Source: Treponema sp. (lineage in GTDB: Bacteria; Spirochaetota; Spirochaetia; Treponematales; Breznakiellaceae). From it: 9,269 nt of DNA. The translations under genes and the position numbers were made by a program. The DNA lies in assembly GCA_031254795.1 (NCBI GenBank), contig JAIRTS010000076.1, positions 1 to 9,269 of the forward strand, given 5' to 3'. Below, piece after piece: positions 4,667 to 9,269 of the stretch. The first letter of the stretch is position 1; the number at the start of each line of letters is the position of its first letter. Below the pieces are notes generated by a model. That model was not told the origin of the DNA and did not search any database. It worked only from the letters and a program-made list of their open reading frames with translations.

Positions 4667-5431
4667 GTGGGATCGCTTTGCGCGCCGCTCTTCTCATTGC
4701 GCGCCGTTTCGCACGTTTTCCCCAACGGGAACAGGGCGCTCTCCAATATCACGCTTGATATTCAGGAAGGGGAGCGCCTTTTTATCGCGGGTTCCAACGG
4801 ATCGGGCAAGACGTTGCTCATGCGCATAGCCTGCGGGCTTTTGGAGCCGTCAAGCGGGGAGGTGTTTTTTCGAGGCGCGCCGATTGACAAGGCGCGCGAT
4901 CTGCGCTCGTCGGCGGGCATGGTCTTTCAGGACGCGGACAGCCAGATTGTCGGGGAGACGGTCGCGGAAGACATCGCCTTTGGTCCGAAGAACCTGCGTT
5001 TGCCAAAAGACGAGGTTGACAAGCGGGTGCGTTCCGCCTTGTCCGCGATGGGCTTGGCTGACAAGCGGGATTACCCTCCCAGACGGCTTTCCGGCGGGGA
5101 AAAGCGGCGGCTCGCGGTCGCGGGCGTTCTGGCTATGGGTTGTTCCGCCATTATCATGGACGAGCCGTTTGCGAATCTTGATTATCAAGGCGTCGTACAG
5201 ACTCTTGAAATCATCAAGCGAATGAAAACCCAGGGAAAAACGCTTGTCATTTTGACGCATGAATTGGAAAAGGCGCTCGCCTACGCGGACAGGCTCGTCG
5301 TTCTTGACAAGGGCGAAATTCGGGATCAGGGCGAAGCGGACGAGACGCTCGACCGGCTTGTTCCATCGTACGGCGTCCGCGATCCCCGCAAGTCTTACAC
5401 ACGCGCCGCGGATTGTACATGGCTGGACTGA
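4667..5431 (+). CDS. ECF-type ABC transporter ATP-binding protein (EcfA/CbiO/BioM family)
   Basis: A 254-residue cytoplasmic ATPase that should bind the membrane EcfT subunit and power uptake of a vitamin or metal ion. Motifs are complete: Walker A GSNGSGKT (42-49), Q-loop Q88, signature LSGGEKRR (141-148), Walker B AIIMDEP (161-167), D-loop ANLD (169-172), H-loop His198. LSGGEKRRLAVAGVLAM and the segment DADSQIVGETVAEDIAFGPKN are characteristic of the EcfA/CbiO group. Only one ATPase is present, so it would act as a homodimer, as in CbiO or BioM systems. The start is GTG 4667, immediately after the TGA of the radical SAM gene, with AAGGGG at 4655-4660, 6 bases upstream. The last codons (DCTWLD, stop) lie in the first copy of a 38-bp duplication, so the C-terminus may be recently altered. 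Confidence 0.93.
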   Translation: MGSLCAPLFSLRAVSHVFPNGNRALSNITLDIQEGERLFIAGSNGSGKTLLMRIACGLLEPSSGEVFFRGAPIDKARDLRSSAGMVFQDADSQIVGETVAEDIAFGPKNLRLPKDEVDKRVRSALSAMGLADKRDYPPRRLSGGEKRRLAVAGVLAMGCSAIIMDEPFANLDYQGVVQTLEIIKRMKTQGKTLVILTHELEKALAYADRLVVLDKGEIRDQGEADETLDRLVPSYGVRDPRKSYTRAADCTWLD

Positions 5432-5486
5432 CACCGTACGCCTGCAAAGATTGTACATGGCTGGACTGACGCCGTACGCTTACAAA
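5411..5486. repeat. 38-bp tandem duplication at the ATPase/EcfT junction
   Basis: Copy 1 (5411-5448) and copy 2 (5449-5486) begin GATTGTACATGGCTGGACTG and agree at 35 of 38 positions; the differences are at 5433/5471, 5442/5480 and 5444/5482. Copy 1 holds the ATPase stop codon (5429-5431) and an out-of-frame ATG (5419) that would read MAGLTPYACKDCTWLD and stop at 5467-5469. Copy 2 holds the ATG used by EcfT (5457), which reads MAGLTPYAYK. Because 38 is not a multiple of 3, only the second start leads into EcfT. The ancestral junction was probably a short overlap of the two genes. Confidence 0.9.
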
Positions 5487-6143
5487 GCGGGAGATTCTTT
5501 TCTCCACCGGCTGCCGGCCCGCGTCAAGTTGCTGTGCCTGCTCGTGATTTCAACGCCGGCTTTCGCTTTTTTTCCGTTTGGCGTCGGCTTTTCGTTTGTC
5601 TTCATAGCGGCGGCTTCCCGCGCGGCGGCCATTCCCCTTCGCTCCCTCTATCGCGGCTCCGGTTTTATCGCGTTTATGGCGATAACGATGATCCTGTTCC
5701 GCTCGCTTTCATGGAAGCCGCTCGGCTTCACTATCGCGGGCTTTCGCGAAGGGCTTGGCTTCGCCCTTGGCCTCATGGCCGCGTTCGCGGGATGCGCCCT
5801 GTTTTTTTCCGTCACCACCATGCCGGAGCTCAAGGAATCCCTTGACAGCCTCCGCCCTCCCATTCCGGCGCTCGCCCGCCTTATTTCCCGCTTTACTGTG
5901 GGCGTCACGCTGATGCTTGGCTTCATGCCCCGGTTTTTCGAGATATGGGAGGACGCGGAAATCGCGTACAAGGCGCGCGCCGGGAAAAACGGCGCGCGCA
6001 AGCTGGTTTTTCTCATGAGCGTGGCGATTGAGCGCATGATACAACTCGCGATTGAGACCGCCGTCGCGCTTGATATGCGGGGGCTTGGGCAGTCCGGGAC
6101 TTTGGGTTTTTCCAATGAGGAAGAGCCCCGGCGCAAAGGTTGA
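5457..6143 (+). CDS. ECF transporter transmembrane protein (EcfT/CbiQ/BioN family)
   Basis: A 228-residue integral membrane protein that couples the ATPase to a substrate-binding S component. Hydrophobic segments are at about 23-39, 41-59, 69-83 and 101-121, with a weaker one near 145-158. A cytoplasmic region follows, with YKARAG (171-176) and DMRGLG (206-211) at the positions of the two Arg-containing coupling motifs of EcfT; both diverge slightly from the usual ARG. Size fits CbiQ/BioN. ATG 5457 is chosen because MAGLTPYAYKAGDSFLHRLPARVKLL matches the usual EcfT N-terminus (Tyr/Ser-x-LHRLDPRxKLL), whereas the longer frame from 5259 adds arginine-rich sequence read out of frame from the ATPase gene. 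No good SD precedes it, so it probably depends on coupling to the ATPase stop 25 bases upstream. No S component (such as BioY or CbiM) is in the window, so the substrate is unknown. Its TGA overlaps the -35 of the next promoter. Confidence 0.9.
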   Translation: MAGLTPYAYKAGDSFLHRLPARVKLLCLLVISTPAFAFFPFGVGFSFVFIAAASRAAAIPLRSLYRGSGFIAFMAITMILFRSLSWKPLGFTIAGFREGLGFALGLMAAFAGCALFFSVTTMPELKESLDSLRPPIPALARLISRFTVGVTLMLGFMPRFFEIWEDAEIAYKARAGKNGARKLVFLMSVAIERMIQLAIETAVALDMRGLGQSGTLGFSNEEEPRRKG

Positions 6144-6167
6144 TTTTTTTTTCCATTGTATTATAAT
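6140..6167 (+). promoter_or_regulatory. Promoter of the Ca2+ ATPase gene
   Basis: TTGATT (-35, 6140-6145) and a perfect TATAAT (-10, 6162-6167) are 16 bases apart. The -35 overlaps the EcfT stop codon and is followed by a T-rich spacer. Transcription would start near 6174, so the ATPase gene is likely a separate transcription unit. Confidence 0.75.
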
Positions 6168-6189
6168 GACGTTCGCTGAGCCTAACGCA

Positions 6190-6232
6190 AACCGCCGCGC
6201 TCCCAGCGGCGGGCGGGCGTTTTAACGCGGTT
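6190..6232 (+). promoter_or_regulatory. Structured 5' leader of the Ca2+ ATPase gene
   Basis: Two local hairpins are possible: CCGCCGC (6192-6198) / GCGGCGG (6206-6212), perfect with a 7-base loop, and GCGTT (6217-6221) / AACGC (6224-6228). A longer-range pairing AACCGC (6190-6195) / GCGGTT (6227-6232) would conflict with both. The SD AAGGTGG (6238-6244) follows directly and is 6 bases from the ATG. No known riboswitch was recognised. Confidence 0.4.
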
Positions 6233-6250
6233 CAAAAAAGGTGGATATCC

Positions 6251-9025
6251 ATGACAAACATTGAGGGACACGCCGGCGCCGGAAACGGTTCAGATGGCGT
6301 CGGGTTGACAAGCGCGGAGGCGCGGGCTTCCAAAGAAAAGTTTGGCGACAACCGGCTTACGGAACAGAAAGCCGAGCGTTTTTGGGCTAAATTCCGTGCG
6401 AATTTCGGGGATCCAATGATAAAAATTCTGTGCGCCGCCCTTGTCGTCAATATGGCGCTGGTCGTCGCGTCTTATCTTGGATGGACGCCGGATAAAATGG
6501 CGTGGTATGAGCCGGCGGGCATCGCGGTCGCCATTTTTTTGGCGACCTTTGTGTCCACCCTGTCCGAATACCGCAACGAGAGCGCCTTCAGAAAATTGCA
6601 GGAAGAGGCGTCAAAGATACAATGCAAAGTGTACCGCGACGGAGAGATTCGGGAATTGCCCATTGACGATATTGTCGCCGGAGACGCGGTTCTGCTGCAA
6701 AGCGGCGACAAGATTCCGGCGGACGGCGTCCTGATAGAAGGCGGGATCAAAGTAGACCAGTCCGTTTTGAACGGCGAATCAAAAGAAGCCGCTAAAACCG
6801 CGGCGCCGCGTGGTTATCAAGACGAAGAGACCGCCGTCAATTTCCTCAACCCCTACAAAGTCTGGAGGGGCGCGGTGGTGGTTTCCGGCGCCGCCACGCT
6901 GCGCGTGACCGTGGTCGGCGACAAATCGGTGTACGGCGAAATCGCCAAAGAATTGCAGGCGGAAGACGAGCGCGACACGCCCCTGAAAGTCAAATTGAGC
7001 GCCCTTGCGAGCGGCGTCAGCAAATTCGGCTACATCGGCGGCGTCGTCATAGCCATCGCCCTGCTGTTTCAGCGCGTCGTGATCGCCAACCATTTCAACG
7101 CGGGCGAGATCGCCGCCTACGCCTTGAACTGGACGCATCTTTTAAGCGATCTGATCCAGGCGTTCATGCTTGCGGTCATCATTATCGTCATGGCGGTTCC
7201 CGAAGGACTGCCCCTGATGATAGCCATTGTCTCCGCTCTGAACATGGGCAAAATGCTCAAGGACAATGTGCTGGTCAGAAAAATCGCCGGCATAGAAACG
7301 GCCGGAAGCCTCAACTTTCTGTTTAGCGACAAGACCGGAACGATCACCAAAGGGAAACTTGAGGCGGTCAGTTTCGCGGACGGCGCGGGGAACGATTACA
7401 AGCGTTTTCAAGACGCGCCGGATGGGTTGAAAAAGTATCTTTCCCTCTCGCTTTTTCATAACACGGACGCCGTTTTAACGGACGCCGTTTTATCCGGAGA
7501 AGGCGCGGGCGCGGCGCGTCAAAAAGCCATAGGCGGCAACAGCACGGAGCGGGCGCTTTTAACCTTTGCGGCGGAAGACGGCTCTTCTCCTCGCGGAAAG
7601 AGCGCCGCCGCGCTGGAAAAAATCCCGTTCGACAGCCAGAATAAATTTTCAGCGGCCACGATTGAAGGCGGGGCTTCAGGCGGCCCTCTCACCCTGATAA
7701 AGGGAGCGCCTGAGAAAATTCTGGACAGATGCGATTATTATCTTGACAAAGACGGGAACGCCGTGAAATTCTCCGCCCTCGCCGCGTTGAATCAAAAAAT
7801 CGACGGCCTCGCCGACCGTTCCATACGAGTCATCGCGCTCGCGCTCTACGAAGGGAAGATCGTCAACCCCAACGGCTCAATTGACGACATGCTCCCGGCG
7901 AGCGGGGGATGGACCCTTGTGGGAATCATTGGCATCCGCGATGAAATCCGCCCCGAATCCATAACCGCGATTGCGGAAGCGCGGCGCGCCGGAGTTCAGG
8001 TGGTTATGATAACCGGCGACAGAAAAGAAACGGCGGTCGCCATAGCGAAAGAAGCCGGCCTGGTGAACAACGAGAGCGACATCGCGCTTACATCGGACGA
8101 GCTCGCCGCGCTTTCCGACGAGGAGGTGAAGGCGGACATCACGTCCATCAAAGTCGTGGCGCGGGCGCTGCCGTCCGACAAGAGCCGTTTGGTCAAACTC
8201 GCGCAGGAACTCAATTATGTCGTCGGAATGACCGGAGACGGCGTGAACGATTCGCCCGCGCTCAAGAAAGCGGATGTCGGCTTTGCCATGGGCAGCGGGT
8301 CCGAAGTCGCCAAGGAAGCGAGCGAGATTGTCATTCTGGACGACAATTTCAATTCCATTGACAAGGCCATTCTGTATGGACGGACTATTTTCAACAGCAT
8401 TCGGAAATTCATCGTTTTCCAACTGACGATCAACGTGTCGGCGGTTCTTGTCAATTTCGCCGCGCCCCTGTTCGGCCAGGAGAACCCGCTGTCCATCATT
8501 CAGATATTGTGGGTGAATCTGGTCATGGACACGCTCGCGGCCCTCGCGTTCGGGGGGGAGCCCGCGCTCAAGCGGTTTATGAAGGAGCCGCCAAAACGCA
8601 GAGACGAGGCCATAGTCAGCCCCGCCATGTGGAGTTCCATTCTCACGGGCGGGCTGTGGACATTCGCGCTCAGCCTTGTGTTCCTGTTCGCCGGCTTTGT
8701 GAGCGATCTCTTTCCCTCGGTGTCCGGCGACGACACGCTTCACACCGGCTATTTCGCGCTGTTCGTTTTTACCGCCGTGTTTAACGCTTTCAACGCGAGA
8801 ACCGAAAAACTCAACTTGCTTGACAACATAGGCGGCAACAAGGGGTTTCTGCAAGTCCTGTCCGTCATCGTACTGACGCAGACCGCGCTGGTATATGCGG
8901 GCGGGCAAGTCTTTCATTGTTTTGGGCTTTCGCTGGCGCAATGGAAGATCGTGCTGCTGTTCGCGGTTTCGATTGTCCCTGTCGATCTGTTGAGAAAGGC
9001 GATCGCGTCCGCGCGAAGAACATAA
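6251..9025 (+). CDS. Calcium-translocating P-type ATPase, PMCA (P2B) type
   Basis: A 924-residue membrane pump expected to export Ca2+ from the cytoplasm using ATP. An N-terminal cation-ATPase domain is present (GLTSAEARASKEKFGDNRL, 18-36). The actuator domain has NGES (174-177, family TGES), M4 has VPEGLP (316-321), phosphorylation motif DKTGT has Asp360, and the nucleotide-binding domain has KGAPEKIL (484-491). MITGD is at 586-590, the hinge TGDGVNDSPALKKADVG at 661-677, and M6 WVNLVMDTLAAL has Asn756 and Asp760. The putative ion ligands Glu318, Asn756 and Asp760 match the single Ca2+ site of plasma-membrane (P2B) pumps; VPEGLPL and the WVNLVMDTLAALA segment favour PMCA over SERCA. Transport segments lie near 56-76, 87-104, 260-278, 303-331, 721-741, 743-769, 793-817, 832-848, 867-886 and 898-914. 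No long calmodulin-binding tail is present, as usual in bacteria. ATG 6251 follows AAGGTGG at 6238-6244. The sequence appears intact. Confidence 0.95.
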   Translation: MTNIEGHAGAGNGSDGVGLTSAEARASKEKFGDNRLTEQKAERFWAKFRANFGDPMIKILCAALVVNMALVVASYLGWTPDKMAWYEPAGIAVAIFLATFVSTLSEYRNESAFRKLQEEASKIQCKVYRDGEIRELPIDDIVAGDAVLLQSGDKIPADGVLIEGGIKVDQSVLNGESKEAAKTAAPRGYQDEETAVNFLNPYKVWRGAVVVSGAATLRVTVVGDKSVYGEIAKELQAEDERDTPLKVKLSALASGVSKFGYIGGVVIAIALLFQRVVIANHFNAGEIAAYALNWTHLLSDLIQAFMLAVIIIVMAVPEGLPLMIAIVSALNMGKMLKDNVLVRKIAGIETAGSLNFLFSDKTGTITKGKLEAVSFADGAGNDYKRFQDAPDGLKKYLSLSLFHNTDAVLTDAVLSGEGAGAARQKAIGGNSTERALLTFAAEDGSSPRGKSAAALEKIPFDSQNKFSAATIEGGASGGPLTLIKGAPEKILDRCDYYLDKDGNAVKFSALAALNQKIDGLADRSIRVIALALYEGKIVNPNGSIDDMLPASGGWTLVGIIGIRDEIRPESITAIAEARRAGVQVVMITGDRKETAVAIAKEAGLVNNESDIALTSDELAALSDEEVKADITSIKVVARALPSDKSRLVKLAQELNYVVGMTGDGVNDSPALKKADVGFAMGSGSEVAKEASEIVILDDNFNSIDKAILYGRTIFNSIRKFIVFQLTINVSAVLVNFAAPLFGQENPLSIIQILWVNLVMDTLAALAFGGEPALKRFMKEPPKRRDEAIVSPAMWSSILTGGLWTFALSLVFLFAGFVSDLFPSVSGDDTLHTGYFALFVFTAVFNAFNARTEKLNLLDNIGGNKGFLQVLSVIVLTQTALVYAGGQVFHCFGLSLAQWKIVLLFAVSIVPVDLLRKAIASARRT

Positions 9026-9058
9026 GAGGCGGACATTCACGCGGCCCAGCGCCGGCGC

Positions 9059-9080
9059 CGCGCCAACGCCGCGCGTTTTT
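9059..9080 (+). terminator. Possible intrinsic terminator after the Ca2+ ATPase gene
   Basis: CGCGC (9059-9063) and GCGCG (9071-9075) form a 5-bp GC stem with a 7-base loop followed by TTTTT (9076-9080). The stem is short but GC-only and sits 34 bases after the ATPase stop. A nearby palindrome GCGCCGGCGC (9049-9058) could compete. A second dyad without a T-run, CCGCGAATTTCGCGG, lies at 9102-9116. Confidence 0.45.
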
Positions 9081-9135
9081 CGATTATTTCCCGCGCCCGC
9101 CCCGCGAATTTCGCGGCCCGGCCATGAAAAAGGTG

Positions 9136-9165
9136 TTGACAATTCCAATAAGCATGGTATATGCT
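9136..9165 (+). promoter_or_regulatory. Promoter for a downstream gene outside the window
   Basis: TTGACA (9136-9141) is a perfect -35 hexamer. The -10 is either TATATG (9158-9163, spacer 16) or TATGCT (9160-9165, spacer 18). A leader with GAAGAGG near 9230-9236 follows. The only ATG after it (9258, four codons visible: MKEK) is about 20 bases from that SD-like site, so the true start may lie beyond the window. Confidence 0.6.
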
Positions 9166-9257
9166 TTTATACGATGTACGGCCGCGTTTCAAAACGGATG
9201 CCGCTGACGCGCGGCTTCACTTATTTTAAGAAGAGGATTTAACGAAAAGACGCCGCG

Positions 9258-9269
9258 ATGAAAGAAAAA
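9258..9269 (+). CDS. Possible first codons of a truncated gene
   Basis: ATG AAA GAA AAA ends the window in an open frame downstream of a good promoter. Only four codons are visible and the SD spacing is poor, so this is a weak call with no product assignable. Confidence 0.2.

Noticed and set aside
5259..5456. N-terminal extension of EcfT to the ATG at 5259
   Set aside because: The extra 66 residues overlap the ATPase gene out of frame and look like a shadow translation; EcfT homology begins at MAGLTPYAYKAGDSFLHRL.
7877..9148. Long minus-strand open frame opposite the Ca2+ ATPase gene (423 codons)
   Set aside because: Shadow of a well-identified P-type ATPase; the composition is that of reverse-read GC-rich codons and no motif is seen.
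9124..9207. Short open frame of 27 codons beginning MKKVLTIPISMVYAF
   Set aside because: It lies across the TTGACA promoter, has no SD, and its message would have to start upstream of that promoter, after a probable terminator.

Overview
The window looks like bacterial chromosome from a fairly GC-rich host-associated spirochete of the Treponema lineage. This rests on gene-family resemblance only: a lipoprotein with FTMSGGTISGN-type repeats, an HU-like/DUF4469 DNA-binding protein, and short palindromic intergenic repeats. No rRNA or other phylogenetic marker is present. All confident genes are on the + strand.

Layout. (a) 1-354 is the 3' end of an AT-richer gene for a secreted-looking, Tyr/Ser-rich protein. 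(b) 432-1415 encodes a lipoprotein with a predicted beta-helix of GTFTMSGGTISGN repeats. (c) 1416-1923 is non-coding: a 12-bp-arm hairpin, a tandem array of fifteen 16-18 bp units (1554-1817), and two further hairpins, the last directly in front of a Shine-Dalgarno. (d) 1924-2640 encodes an HU-like domain fused to DUF4469. (e) 2641-3433 is non-coding: a second copy of the hairpin module, an 18-bp perfect palindrome, twelve head-to-tail 23-bp units (2750-3025), a structured segment, a strong promoter (3261-3289), and a 97-bp nested inverted repeat lying in the 5' leader of the next gene. (f) 3434-6143 is a tightly packed operon: a radical SAM/SPASM protein, an ECF-type ABC ATPase whose GTG start touches the previous stop codon, and an EcfT/CbiQ-type membrane protein. 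The ATPase/EcfT junction carries a 38-bp tandem duplication that copied the end of one gene and the start of the other. (g) 6140-6250 is a promoter and a structured leader for a 924-residue PMCA-type Ca2+ P-type ATPase (6251-9025). (h) 9026-9269 holds a likely terminator, a promoter with a perfect TTGACA, and the leader of a gene that lies mostly outside the window.

How the genes may work together. The ATPase and EcfT subunits form the energising module of an ECF vitamin or metal importer. No substrate-binding S component is visible, so the substrate is unknown. The radical SAM/SPASM protein is co-transcribed and probably translationally coupled to the ATPase, which suggests a shared pathway that the sequence does not identify. 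The Ca2+ ATPase has its own promoter and is probably independent.

The most unusual material is non-coding: two unrelated tandem arrays on either side of the HU-like/DUF4469 gene, a hairpin module repeated on both sides of that gene, and the nested inverted repeat between promoter and ribosome binding site of the radical SAM gene. No CRISPR array, tRNA, rRNA or transposase gene was seen.
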